DNA of 64,000 nucleotides from Bacillota bacterium (GTDB lineage: Bacteria > Bacillota > Clostridia > Christensenellales > Aristaeellaceae), in assembly GCA_023416585.1 (NCBI GenBank), contig JAEZHM010000131.1:62001-126000 (forward strand). Reading direction: 5' to 3'. Position 1 is the first letter of the stretch; the number at the start of each line of letters is the position of its first letter. Shown here piece after piece: positions 49,389 through 57,962 of the stretch. The position numbers and the translations under genes were made by a program. The notes under the pieces were generated by a model. The model did no database searches and was not told the origin of the DNA. It saw only the letters and a list, made by a program, of their open reading frames with translations.

Positions 49389-50201
49389 TTATGATGATGG
49401 CGTGATAATGGTATGGGTTTTCATATCGTAGCCGTAACCCCTGGGCAGCACATGCAGCGTCACATGGGCAATGGCCAGAATCTCGTCCGGCTTTAACTCG
49501 GATACGTTGGCATAGCTGATGCTTCTTCCGTCTATCACCGTGACGGCATTGGCCCCCAGCACCTGAAAGTGGCCGTCTGGGTAGACGTGGATGGCTGTAT
49601 CCTCGTCGATGCCCACCCCCAGCGTATGGGGATTTTCTGCCACACCGCAGAGCAGTCTTCCCAGACGCCCCCGCTGGGCAAAATGCTGGTCTACAATAAC
49701 TTGCTCCAAAAGACCCAGGCCCGGCGCCATTTTGAGGGTGCACTTTCGTGCCGGGTCGTTGTTCAGGCCGTCTGTAATCATGGTACTGCAAACTACAGAC
49801 GCGCCGGCGCTGGTACCGGCCACCATTGCGCCTTTCAAATAAGCGCTGTGCAGCCCTTCCTCCGATTTGGTTCCGCCCAGGATGCTGGTGATGCGCAGCT
49901 GGTCTCCCCCGGTGAAGAAGATGCCTGTGGCTTCCATGATCATTTGGGCGTATGCCGGGTCGTCGGCTTCCTGCCGGGTTTGGATGTCTGCTACCTGCAC
50001 CTTTCCAACGTTCAGTTCGGTGAACAGTGCGTGGTAGGTTTCGCCTAGCTCCTTGGGGCTTTGGCTGGCAGTGGCGATGATCACCATCCGCCCGTTTTCC
50101 CCGCCGCACTCACGGGCGGCGGCGTGCAGGATTTCTTTGGCTCCCTGCTTATCCTCCGCGCCGCCGATAATGATCAGGTTTCCTTGTACCTTTCCGCCCA
50201 T
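49389..50201 (-). CDS. cphB: Cyanophycinase
   Basis: A 270-residue peptidase of family S51 that cuts cyanophycin to beta-aspartyl-arginine dipeptides. The nucleophile lies in AGTSAGAS (Ser132), with NLIIIGGAEDK at the N-terminus and GIFFTGGDQLRI before the nucleophile. No signal peptide: the intracellular form, which degrades the cell's own store, rather than the secreted CphE type. ATG 50201 follows GGGAGG at five bases; an in-frame ATG at 50249 lacks such a site. Encoded with synthetase in one operon. Confidence 0.96.
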   Translation of the reverse strand: MGGKVQGNLIIIGGAEDKQGAKEILHAAARECGGENGRMVIIATASQSPKELGETYHALFTELNVGKVQVADIQTRQEADDPAYAQMIMEATGIFFTGGDQLRITSILGGTKSEEGLHSAYLKGAMVAGTSAGASVVCSTMITDGLNNDPARKCTLKMAPGLGLLEQVIVDQHFAQRGRLGRLLCGVAENPHTLGVGIDEDTAIHVYPDGHFQVLGANAVTVIDGRSISYANVSELKPDEILAIAHVTLHVLPRGYGYDMKTHTIITPSS

Positions 50202-50282
50202 TTCTGCCTCCCGTCCATTCCTATGACATTTTCCCCCGGCGCTTATCAAAAATACGGTTTATCGCACCGGCCTGTGCTTTGC

Positions 50283-50350
50283 TTGGCCGGTGTTCCGTTT
50301 TCAATGGCTAAGCCATTTGAAAACTCCAGGTTCGGGGATTGTATCCCCTC
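50283..50350. repeat. Intergenic hairpin module X, copy 2
   Basis: TTGGCCGGTGTTCCGTTTTC, then a hairpin around GGCTAAGCC, then ACTCCAGGTTCGGGGAT and ATCCCCTC. It matches 7762-7834 apart from compensated changes in the hairpin, in the same orientation, and directly precedes copy D of the dispersed repeat. Confidence 0.65.
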
Positions 50351-50351
50351 T

Positions 50352-50468
50352 CCGGCTGGCTCAATTGTCGCGCTGCGAACGAGGGTTCGCATTGCTCTGT
50401 TTCGCCAGCCTCCTTCACCCCTCCCTTATCCGTCAATGGCGGGGGCGGGGTTCCGGAGCCCTGGACCG
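50352..50468. repeat. Dispersed hairpin-rich repeat, copy D (reverse)
   Basis: On the minus strand it reads GGCTCCGGAACCCCGCC, GGATAAGGGAGGGGTGAAGG, AGGCTGGCGAAACAGAGC, GACAATTGAGCCAGCCGG, matching copies B and C closely. It fills the gap between iadA and cphB, so the two genes may be co-transcribed through it. Confidence 0.7.
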
Positions 50469-50488
50469 GCGGCCCGTGCCTCGCTCGG

Positions 50489-51625
50489 CTATTCATATTT
50501 CCCCTTCATCAGGAGGGCTCCAAAGCGTATTGCTATCTTTCCGCGAAGGATCAGGTGGACGATGGACAAATCCTCCTTTTTCAAAGCCAGTATGTCCGCA
50601 TCGCTGCCAGGCGCCAGCGTACCCTTATGGGGATACAGCTTCAGCCGTGACGCCGGGTTTTTCGTTACCATCATCAAGGATGATTCCAGGGGGATTCCTT
50701 TTTCACACACACAGGATACTACATCTTGATACAGGCTGGCGGCATGGCCTCTTCCATCCGGACTTTGGGGATTGCTGCCTCCCGCGTCGGAGGAAAAGGT
50801 GATCTGCGCCGGTTTGACGCCGCCTTTCAGCAGAAGCCTTGCGGCTTCCGGCAGCGTGTGGCCCGGCCTATCCGTCTCGCCGGCAGTCAGGTCCACGAAA
50901 CCGCCTTTTTGACCATAGCGCATTGCGTCCTCGAACAGCTTTTTGTTGCGATTCAGATGGGTAGGCACGAACATGCCTATGGGGAAGTTGCTTTCTTCAA
51001 TCAGATCGGTCAGCGGATGAAGCCCCTCTTTGCCATCGCCCACATGCAGGTGGAGGATACCGGCCTTGCCGCCGATCATGCCTCCCAGCTTCACCTCCCA
51101 GGAAAGTTCCCTCAGCATTTCCAGGCTGGGATGGGAGGAGCGGTAGTCGGAGATGGCCACTTCCCCGGCGCCTACCACCTTGTCCACAAAGGCGATGTCG
51201 TGAAGCACCTTGCCTGTCAGCGTGTCTGTGGGCAAGCCATAGCTGCCGGTGTAAATAACGGTGCTCATGCCATCCAATTCCAGCGCTCGTGCCTTGGCAA
51301 GCAGGGCTGCCACGCTTCTTGTGACGCCGTCAGCACCCAGCAGCCCAGCCGCAGTGCCGATACCGGCTTGGATCAATTCGGTCAGGCCCATTTCCGGCAC
51401 CCGGCTTTGCGGCCCTTCCTCGCCGCCGCCGCCTGTCAAATGCACATGCTGGTCGATGAAGGCGGGGCATACTATAAGCCCCGAGCAATCTACGACTTCC
51501 GTTTCGTATTCCGGTACGGCGGGTAACAGCTTGCGCATCAAAAGGATTTTTTCCGGTGACAGCAGCAGGTCACAGACTCCTTTTGGTTCCGGAGCAAATA
51601 TTTCCCCGCCTTTTAGCAAAAGCAT
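50489..51625 (-). CDS. iadA: Isoaspartyl dipeptidase
   Basis: A 378-residue amidohydrolase-fold zinc enzyme that splits beta-aspartyl dipeptides. It has the metal pair FIDQHVHLTGG (His60, His62), the family block DGVTRSVAALLAKARAL, GILHLHVGDG, PTHLNRNKKLFEDA and the late ITFSSDAGGSNP with the catalytic aspartate. In this place its job is almost certainly to split the beta-Asp-Arg dipeptide made by cyanophycinase, completing breakdown of the polymer. GGAGG stands before ATG 51625. The gap to cphB holds module X and repeat copy D. Confidence 0.95.
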   Translation of the reverse strand: MLLLKGGEIFAPEPKGVCDLLLSPEKILLMRKLLPAVPEYETEVVDCSGLIVCPAFIDQHVHLTGGGGEEGPQSRVPEMGLTELIQAGIGTAAGLLGADGVTRSVAALLAKARALELDGMSTVIYTGSYGLPTDTLTGKVLHDIAFVDKVVGAGEVAISDYRSSHPSLEMLRELSWEVKLGGMIGGKAGILHLHVGDGKEGLHPLTDLIEESNFPIGMFVPTHLNRNKKLFEDAMRYGQKGGFVDLTAGETDRPGHTLPEAARLLLKGGVKPAQITFSSDAGGSNPQSPDGRGHAASLYQDVVSCVCEKGIPLESSLMMVTKNPASRLKLYPHKGTLAPGSDADILALKKEDLSIVHLILRGKIAIRFGALLMKGKYE

Positions 51626-51783
51626 GTTTATCCTCCGGCTTTATGAATCATGGGCCTTTTGTATGGTTGCCGAAAAAGGGTTCATTCATCATGGAACCTG
51701 GCGGACAAATTGGAAACATATCGCGTCTTAACATTGCCTTAATCGGGCAATCTAGGAAGGAAAGCGTTCAAAGGAGCAATATT

Positions 51784-53478
51784 ATGGAACATGTTTCCTA
51801 CTGGCATCAAACGCAAAAGCCGCTTAATTATCCGCGGCTTGAGAAGGATTTGGAAACCGATGTGCTTATTGTGGGCGGCGGTATCACTGGCATCACCACC
51901 GCCTATTGCCTGACGCAGCGGGGAAGAAAGCCTGTGGTCATAGAAGCGGAAACGTTGTGCTCAGGCACAACGGGCAATACCACCGGAAAGCTTACCATAC
52001 AGCATAACATCATTTACAGTAACCTTATGGAAAAATACGGCATTGATGCCGCCAAGGAATTTGCCCAGTCGCAATCAAGGGCATTGCAATTTGCTGCTGA
52101 AGTGGTGCGCAGGCACAGCATGGACTGCCAAATGGAGCCCAGCACCGCATTTATTTACGCTACCTCCGCCAATAACGAAAAGGATATGCTGCTGGCGGAA
52201 TATGAGGCCGCCAAGCGCCTGGAGATTCCGGCGGATTGGATTTCGAAGCCTACCTTTCCCAAGGGCAGCAAGGCGCTTTTGGGTTTTTCCGGCCAGGCGG
52301 TGTTTCACCCCATACGCTATGTTCAGGGCATGGCCAATGCTGCCCAAGCCGGCGGGGCGGAAATCTATACAAACACAAAAGCAATCGGGGTAGAGGATGG
52401 TGATATCAAAACCGTGGTGTTGGAAAACGGCGCATCTATCCGCTGCCGCCATCTTGTGCAGGCTACGCAATATCCCCTCTACGACGGGCCCAACGTGTTT
52501 TTTACCAGGTTATATGCCCAGCGGGATTATGGAATTGCCGTGGAAACCAACGGGAACTGGCCTGACGGCAGCTATATCAGCATCGGTGAGCCGGCCCGCT
52601 CCATCCGCACCCATGTGGAAGACGGCAGGCGCATATTGATTGTGGTGGGGGATACCCATTTTCCCGGCCGGGATGAAAAGGAAACGGGCGACCATTTTCA
52701 AAACTTGATCAATTTCGCGGACCAGATCGCCGGCGTCAAAAAGGTGCTGGCTGTTTGGTCTGCCCAGGACTATGAGACGCCTGACCAGATCCCCTATATT
52801 GGGCGCCTTTCGGATGACTGCAATATCTATGTAGCCACGGGATATAGGAAGTGGGGGCTGACATGCGGCACGCTGGCGGGGCTGATGATAGCTGACCTTA
52901 TTGATACAGGCCGCTGCGATTATGAAGGCTTGTATTCCCGCAACCGGAGTGATACCTTCAGGTCTATCAAAAAGATAGCCAGCGAAGTGTTTACCGGCGT
53001 GGGGGAACTGATCAAATCAAAATTTGAGGGGACCCGGGATTACAAGGACCTGGAAAAGGGCGTAGGCCTGCCCATCCGCTTTCAAGGCCGCAAGGCAGGC
53101 GCTTTCAGGGATGATAACGACCATGTGACCGTGCTGGACATCTCCTGCACCCATATGTCCACAGAACTGAATTTTAACGCATCAGAGAAAACATGGGACT
53201 GCCCAGCCCATGGCGGCAGGTTCAAAGCCGATGGCAAACTGCTGGAGGGACCGCCGAAAAATCCCCTGCCGGTGCTGTTTGAGGGAAGCTTCGCAGAGTT
53301 TCTGGATAAGATGGAAGGCGATAGGAAAGATGACAGGGGGGATCCTATGGCGGATGAACCGCCCGTCTATTCGGATATAAATGGCGGAGAAACTTTCAAT
53401 GACATGCCGGCAGGCCCGGCAAATTATCATTATCCGCCATATCCGCCCAGAGGACCTGGCGGAGACCGGCTGCCATAA
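51784..53478 (+). CDS. FAD-dependent oxidoreductase with C-terminal Rieske domain
   Basis: A 564-residue two-domain protein. The N-terminal DAO-type domain has the FAD-binding VLIVGGGITGITTAYCL and CSGTTGNTTGKLTIQH, and a C-terminal ATGYRKWGLTCGTLAG. A Rieske [2Fe-2S] domain follows with Cys455-x-His457 and Cys473-x2-His476 (CTH and CPAH). This layout is common in Clostridia and Bacilli (YhfW-like); the substrate is unknown, perhaps an amino acid or an alkylated amine. GGAG precedes ATG 51784. It is divergent from iadA. A proline-rich tail (PPYPPRGPGG) ends the protein. Confidence 0.88.
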   Translation: MEHVSYWHQTQKPLNYPRLEKDLETDVLIVGGGITGITTAYCLTQRGRKPVVIEAETLCSGTTGNTTGKLTIQHNIIYSNLMEKYGIDAAKEFAQSQSRALQFAAEVVRRHSMDCQMEPSTAFIYATSANNEKDMLLAEYEAAKRLEIPADWISKPTFPKGSKALLGFSGQAVFHPIRYVQGMANAAQAGGAEIYTNTKAIGVEDGDIKTVVLENGASIRCRHLVQATQYPLYDGPNVFFTRLYAQRDYGIAVETNGNWPDGSYISIGEPARSIRTHVEDGRRILIVVGDTHFPGRDEKETGDHFQNLINFADQIAGVKKVLAVWSAQDYETPDQIPYIGRLSDDCNIYVATGYRKWGLTCGTLAGLMIADLIDTGRCDYEGLYSRNRSDTFRSIKKIASEVFTGVGELIKSKFEGTRDYKDLEKGVGLPIRFQGRKAGAFRDDNDHVTVLDISCTHMSTELNFNASEKTWDCPAHGGRFKADGKLLEGPPKNPLPVLFEGSFAEFLDKMEGDRKDDRGDPMADEPPVYSDINGGETFNDMPAGPANYHYPPYPPRGPGGDRLP

Positions 53479-53510
53479 TATGGGGAATTGAATAAACTGA
53501 TACAAAAAGA

Positions 53511-53545
53511 GTCCCCTTCTTTTAAAAAGGGGACAAAGCTTTTGT
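53511..53545. terminator. Bidirectional terminator
   Basis: GTCCCCTT (53511-53518) and AAGGGGAC (53527-53534) between the converging FAD/Rieske and AraC-GyrI genes, with A/T-rich flanks on both sides. Confidence 0.75.
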
Positions 53546-53549
53546 TCTG

Positions 53550-54464
53550 TTACTTATCCCGGACGGCCCTTCTCACCGGGCGCGCTTCAATATATCCGCG
53601 ATACCCCTGCGGTTCCATCTGAAAACGCGGGCCATCCTCGTCCGCCCAGACGAAACCGTACAGTTCGGGATGATAATTTTCCATGGCGCTGCTTAAAGTT
53701 TCGATCGCGTCACAGAAATCCGCATTGTCAAAGGCTGGACCCTGGAACACCATCATCTGGCAGGGCGGGAGCTCCATCACATCATACCCTTCGGGCACTA
53801 CGCCGCTGTAATCGGGCGGTACCTCCACTCCCTGGACGTATTCCGAAGTGCCTTCCGGACGGAAGCGCTTGGGCAGCCACATACCGATAGGCTCATACAG
53901 CGCTTCCTTCACGCTGCAAAGTGTTCCCCAAACATCACAGCCTACTTCCTCGCAGTAGGCAAAGTAATCTGCCGCTTTTATGCCCCGCTTCACGACCACC
54001 TTACGGGTTGGACGGTCGATGACCTGTACGAAAACTAAGCCGGTCTTTAGATCCTTATCCAAATTCAAGCCTCCTCTTTTCAGGTAGGTGTAATACTCGC
54101 GCACGTTGGCGGGCAGGAACAAGCGGATAGGCGGCGGGCTTTTTTGATACCGGAGCGGCGTGATGCCGAACTCTTTGGAAAACGCCCTGGTGAAGCCTTC
54201 GTGGCTGTCAAACACGTAGTCCAGCGCCACATCCAGCACCCGTACGTTTTCATCCCGCAGCTTCAGCGCAGCCTTGGTCAGGCGAAGCTGCCGCATGTAC
54301 TCAAAGGGACTCCGGCCGGTGAGCTCCTTGAACATACGGGCACTATGGAAAGGGGAATAGCCTGCCTGCCGTGCAAGTTCCAGCAGCGTAACGGATTCTA
54401 AAAGATGCGACTGTATATAATCCTGCATCCGCTGGACCGCGTTCACCTGCTGCCACTGATCCAT
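53550..54464 (-). CDS. AraC-family regulator with GyrI-like effector domain
   Basis: A 304-residue protein. Residues 1-110 form the AraC double helix-turn-helix (VTLLELARQAGYSPFHSARM, VALDYVFDSHEGFTRAFSKE, GITPLRYQKS), and residues about 140-300 form a GyrI-like domain (IDRPTRKVVVKRGIKAADYF, QMMVFQGPAFDNADFCDAIE, then YHPELYGFVWADEDGPRFQM). This is the Rob/SoxS-like type that senses small, often toxic, compounds. No obvious target gene is next to it. GGAGG stands ahead of ATG 54464. Confidence 0.9.
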   Translation of the reverse strand: MDQWQQVNAVQRMQDYIQSHLLESVTLLELARQAGYSPFHSARMFKELTGRSPFEYMRQLRLTKAALKLRDENVRVLDVALDYVFDSHEGFTRAFSKEFGITPLRYQKSPPPIRLFLPANVREYYTYLKRGGLNLDKDLKTGLVFVQVIDRPTRKVVVKRGIKAADYFAYCEEVGCDVWGTLCSVKEALYEPIGMWLPKRFRPEGTSEYVQGVEVPPDYSGVVPEGYDVMELPPCQMMVFQGPAFDNADFCDAIETLSSAMENYHPELYGFVWADEDGPRFQMEPQGYRGYIEARPVRRAVRDK

Positions 54465-54582
54465 GCGCTTTCTACCTCCTTACGCATTTTACATGAAAAC
54501 GAGGAGCGGTTCTTGACTTTCCTTGCGATGCTATGAGAAACAATAGATCATTTAATTAATATTAAACCAAAGCCTTAAATAA

Positions 54583-54680
54583 CCTCCTTCCGCCGCCTGC
54601 GGGCGGCACCTCCCTCTAAGAGGGAGGCTTTCCAAAAGGCTCCCTCCGCGAGGGAGCTGTCGCCGCAGCGACTGAAGGAG
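54583..54680. repeat. Clostridia-type hairpin repeat with short inverted ends
   Basis: A 98-bp unit bounded by CTCCTTC (54584-54590) and GAAGGAG (54674-54680), made of consecutive hairpins: GCCGCCTGCGGGCGGC, CCTCCCTCTAAGAGGGAGG, GGCTCCCTCCGCGAGGGAGC and a GTCGCCGCAGCGAC stem. It is unlike the other repeats in this window but of a type scattered widely in Clostridial genomes (recalled, not searched). No coding function. Confidence 0.65.
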
Positions 54681-54746
54681 TTTCTTCATGAAGCGGCAAG
54701 CACTATTTTCAGAGCACTTTAACATGAAAGTTTTTCTGGATGAGGT

Positions 54747-54784
54747 GCGGGGAAGGGGAATTTTTTACAAAGCCCCTTCCCCGC
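54747..54784 (-). terminator. Strong hairpin after the tag operon
   Basis: GCGGGGAAGGGG (54747-54758) pairs perfectly with CCCCTTCCCCGC (54773-54784). It lies 11 bases beyond the stop of the last gene of the minus-strand operon. Confidence 0.7.
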
Positions 54785-54795
54785 TTAATTGCCGT

Positions 54796-55353
54796 TTACC
54801 CCCTCGTCTTACAAAAGCAGGCGTTCTCGTGATCGTCCACCACGCCCACGGCTTGAAGGTAGGAGTAGATAATGGTGGAGCCTACGAAGGAGAAGCCGCG
54901 TTTTTGAAGATCTTTACTTATACGGTCGGAAAGCTCGGTGTGGCAGGGGGCTTGGGTAAACTCTGCCCAATCGCCAATCACTGGTTTAAAGTCTACATAG
55001 GACCAAAGATAACGGTCAAAGCTGCCAAACTCCTTTTGAATTTGCAGAAACTGTTTGGCATTTTTAATGGAGGCGGCAATTTTCAGCCGGTTGCGCACGA
55101 TGCCGGGGTTCTCCAGCAATTCGGCAACTTTGCTGTCGCCAAAAGATGCCACCATATCTACGTCAAAGTTTTCAAATGCCTTGCGGTAATTTTCGCGCTT
55201 GCGCAATATGGTGATCCAGCTTAGCCCCGCCTGGGCGCCTTCCAGGATCAGAAACTCGAACAGCGTCCTGTCGTCGTGTACGGGCCTGCCCCATTCCTCG
55301 TCATGGTATTTTACGTACAGCTCGTCCGTGCCAGCCCAACCGCATCGGTGCAT
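54796..55353 (-). CDS. tag: DNA-3-methyladenine glycosylase I
   Basis: A 185-residue base-excision enzyme that removes 3-methyladenine from DNA. All key residues of E. coli Tag are at the same positions: zinc ligands Cys4, His17, His175 and Cys179, and the base-recognition glutamate Glu38 (LILEGAQAGLSW). The helix-hairpin-helix region reads ENPGIVRNRLKI. AAGGAAG precedes ATG 55353. It is the last gene of a tight five-gene operon, only 17 bp after the CPBP gene, and has a fused paralog two genes upstream. Confidence 0.96.
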   Translation of the reverse strand: MHRCGWAGTDELYVKYHDEEWGRPVHDDRTLFEFLILEGAQAGLSWITILRKRENYRKAFENFDVDMVASFGDSKVAELLENPGIVRNRLKIAASIKNAKQFLQIQKEFGSFDRYLWSYVDFKPVIGDWAEFTQAPCHTELSDRISKDLQKRGFSFVGSTIIYSYLQAVGVVDDHENACFCKTRG

Positions 55354-55370
55354 AGAAACACTTCCTTTCT

Positions 55371-56138
55371 TCAGAACAGAACCGGCATTACAATCGAGAT
55401 CCCAGTCACCAGCACATTGCTGATGCCGTGCATCATCATGGGATAAACGACGCTTCTGGTTTTCACATAGGCCCAGCCCTGGATAATCCCCAGGGCCAGC
55501 GCATACAAAAGCTGCAGAATATCGTAATGCAGCCTAATAGGGTTCACCGTCCAATTGATATGTGCCAGGGAAAACATTACAGCAGCGATGATGACAGAAA
55601 GAGGCACGCTTACTTGGGTCCTGAACAGGCGAAAGGTTTTTGATGTCAGCAGCGACAGCAGCGTTACCGGAAAGGCCCGGAACAGCAGTTCCTCGCTGGT
55701 GCCGGAAAGGAATAGTTGGAACGCCATTACGCCCAGCACATTCCGCGTATTTACGGGATAGGCAAAAGGCTTGAACAGGGACAGCGCATCCAGTAGAAAC
55801 CATAAGGCAAACTGATAGACAGCTATGATAATCGTAAACCATAATACGATGCGCATCCCCAAGCGCTTGTCTCCCAGCCCCAAATGAAAATCAGTCCGGA
55901 AGAAAAGGAAGATTAGCGCCATCAGAATAAGAATAGCCGTACCCTGCGCGATATGGTGAACGGATATCCAGGCAAACGCATTATTGGGGTCTATACGCCT
56001 GAAGGAAAACAAATCGGCAGTCCGTATTCCCAGCTGAGAAAAGGCAATTTGCACGGCAAACAGCAAAAGCGCAGCCAATAAAACCAGCATTGCCCGAAGG
56101 AAAAACGGCAGGGGCTTTTTTGCACGCGGAGCGATCAT
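55371..56138 (-). CDS. CPBP-family intramembrane metalloprotease
   Basis: A 255-residue membrane protein with about seven hydrophobic segments. The CPBP (Abi) motifs are visible: EELLFRAF (EExxxR), FSLAHI (FxxxH) and HGISNV (HxxxN). Such proteins are related to the CAAX protease Rce1 and in bacteria serve in bacteriocin self-immunity or membrane proteolysis. GGAGG stands seven bases before ATG 56138. It lies inside the alkylation-repair-like operon, where its role is unclear. Confidence 0.88.
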   Translation of the reverse strand: MIAPRAKKPLPFFLRAMLVLLAALLLFAVQIAFSQLGIRTADLFSFRRIDPNNAFAWISVHHIAQGTAILILMALIFLFFRTDFHLGLGDKRLGMRIVLWFTIIIAVYQFALWFLLDALSLFKPFAYPVNTRNVLGVMAFQLFLSGTSEELLFRAFPVTLLSLLTSKTFRLFRTQVSVPLSVIIAAVMFSLAHINWTVNPIRLHYDILQLLYALALGIIQGWAYVKTRSVVYPMMMHGISNVLVTGISIVMPVLF

Positions 56139-56167
56139 ACTGTAACCTCCAGGCACTTGAATTTAAG

Positions 56168-57289
56168 CTATACTTTCTTAAGCCAACGGATGGTGCTTTC
56201 GGGCGCACCGTTTGCAAGCATTCGCGCGAGCATATCGGGATGGCCGACACCATGGGCTTCAAAATGCGCTTTGATGCGTTTCGCCTTATTTTCCTTGCCG
56301 GGCATCAGGTGATACAGCACGCACCAATCCTCCAATGCGCAGAAAGGAAGCATTGTGCCGTACACGGGCCAGGTATCGCATACGGAATCCTCCCGGAATG
56401 CATAGCGATATATGCCCTCGCCATGGCGCATAGCAAGCCCGGCCATGGTATCGACTCCGACACCGTTCACTTCATAGGAGCGGAAGATGTCGGTTTCAAA
56501 CACGCCGGAGGATCTTTCCTCCCCTCCTATTCCCAGGCTCAAAAGAACAGCGTCCGCCTTATCTGCATCCTCGACCGCAACGACAAGGTCGATATCGTTA
56601 AAGTCTTCTGCAAGATGATTTCTGTAGAGCATGGCGGAACCACCCACACCAAACAGAACGCCCGCCGCTTCCAGTGCTTTGCCCACCCTGGATAGCGTTT
56701 TCAGCTTCATTTCCGCCACCGGCGGTGATGGGAGAAAGGATGCTTTGCGGAAGCAGCCGTTTACGTGATCATCCACGATGCCGGCTGCCTGGAGATGGGA
56801 ATAGACAACCGTAGGGCCCATAAAGGCAAAGCCCCTTGATTTCATATCCTGGCTGATATCCTGAGAGACGGCAGTCACCGCGGGGACATTTTCATCGTCC
56901 TCCACATTGCTAATCAGCGGACGTCCGCCAAAATAGGAAAGGAGATAAGCATCAAAGCTTCCGAACTCCCTTTGTATCTGCAAAAAAGCCCTGGCGTTTT
57001 TAAGCGCGGCGCTGATCTTTTGTTTGTTTTTGATGATGCCGGGGTTTTGCATCAGCATTTCCACGTGATTATCTTCCCAGCCAGCCACGGTGTTTGCATC
57101 AAACTGCGCGAAGGCTTCCCGGTACGCTTCCCGCCTGCGCAATACCGTCATCCAGCTTAGGCCAGCCTGGGCACATTCCAGCATCAGAAATTGAAAATGC
57201 TTCTCTTCCTTACAGGGCCTGGCGCCCCATTCCTCATCATGATATCTTTGCATTAGCGGATCGGACTCGCACCAGGGGCAGCGGAACAT
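56168..57289 (-). CDS. Tag glycosylase fused to a nucleotidyltransferase domain
   Basis: A 373-residue fusion. Residues 1-185 are a full Tag domain with Cys4, His17, Glu38, His175 and Cys179 intact. Residues about 195-373 form a minimal nucleotidyltransferase-like domain: FGVGGSAMLYRN (216-220 is the GGS-type turn), then DIDLVV with the metal-binding pair Asp232 and Asp234, and a helical C-terminal part. The linker is short. The second domain may modify the repaired base or another nucleotide, or act as an MNT-type antitoxin-like regulator. AAGGAGG precedes ATG 57289. I do not know this fusion from the literature. Confidence 0.85.
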   Translation of the reverse strand: MFRCPWCESDPLMQRYHDEEWGARPCKEEKHFQFLMLECAQAGLSWMTVLRRREAYREAFAQFDANTVAGWEDNHVEMLMQNPGIIKNKQKISAALKNARAFLQIQREFGSFDAYLLSYFGGRPLISNVEDDENVPAVTAVSQDISQDMKSRGFAFMGPTVVYSHLQAAGIVDDHVNGCFRKASFLPSPPVAEMKLKTLSRVGKALEAAGVLFGVGGSAMLYRNHLAEDFNDIDLVVAVEDADKADAVLLSLGIGGEERSSGVFETDIFRSYEVNGVGVDTMAGLAMRHGEGIYRYAFREDSVCDTWPVYGTMLPFCALEDWCVLYHLMPGKENKAKRIKAHFEAHGVGHPDMLARMLANGAPESTIRWLKKV

Positions 57290-57307
57290 GGCTTTCCTCC
57301 TTATTGA

Positions 57308-57961
57308 CTAGACCCGCCGGGCCAGCAGGAAATAGTGCTTGCTGTTTCTTTTCTGTCCGTCAAAATAGCAGTCGTCCACATGGCGCACGCCTATGATCTC
57401 AAACCCTGCAAACAACTCCAAAAGCCCGTCCAGGTCCACGAAAAAATGGGGCACATCCGTCTCCGCCCCATCCGTTTTGCAAACGGTGTTTTCATCAATG
57501 ATGGGGAAGCCGGCATCTTTATAGGACCATGTTTCTTTGGAACACAGTGTCATATAGATTTCACCGCCGGGTTTTACCACGCGCCGCACTTCACCGATAA
57601 TTCTCTTTGCGCCGGGGGTGTCGGTGTGGGATATCACATGGTAGGCAAAGAGGCAGTCGAAGGATACATCATCGTAGGGCAGGGTAAGCATATCCCCCTT
57701 GCGCACGTCTATATTCAACCCCTCTTCAAGCGCCCATTTTGACGTGCTTTGTACTCCCTCAGGCGAAAGGTCCATAGCGGATAAGTGAAAGCCATGCTTT
57801 GCAAAAAAGATGGTATGGCGTCCCAGACCGCAGCCCAAGTCCAGTATCGATTTGTATCCAAGACTTTTCCACCTGGCGTTAAGATAATAGCTCTCCTCGC
57901 TGGGTATGCGCCAGACAGGGTTTTTCACCTTGTCCCAATCCCATGCTTTTGATAGCGTCAT
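57308..57961 (-). CDS. Class I SAM-dependent methyltransferase
   Basis: A 217-residue methyltransferase with motif I ILDLGCGLGRHTIFFAKHG, an acidic motif II (SAMDLSPEG), motif III DMLTLPYDDVSFDCLFAYHV and post-motif VKPGGEIYMTLCSK. The substrate is unknown. AAGGAG stands before ATG 57961, and its first codon follows the DinB stop by one base, so the two are translationally coupled. In this operon it could methylate a small molecule handled by the DinB-like protein. Confidence 0.9.
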   Translation of the reverse strand: MTLSKAWDWDKVKNPVWRIPSEESYYLNARWKSLGYKSILDLGCGLGRHTIFFAKHGFHLSAMDLSPEGVQSTSKWALEEGLNIDVRKGDMLTLPYDDVSFDCLFAYHVISHTDTPGAKRIIGEVRRVVKPGGEIYMTLCSKETWSYKDAGFPIIDENTVCKTDGAETDVPHFFVDLDGLLELFAGFEIIGVRHVDDCYFDGQKRNSKHYFLLARRV

Positions 57962-57962
57962 C

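Noticed and set aside
55371..56138. CPBP (Abi) protein as an abortive-infection defence gene
   Set aside because: The family name is misleading: most members are membrane proteases or bacteriocin-immunity proteins, and here the gene is embedded in a repair-like operon.
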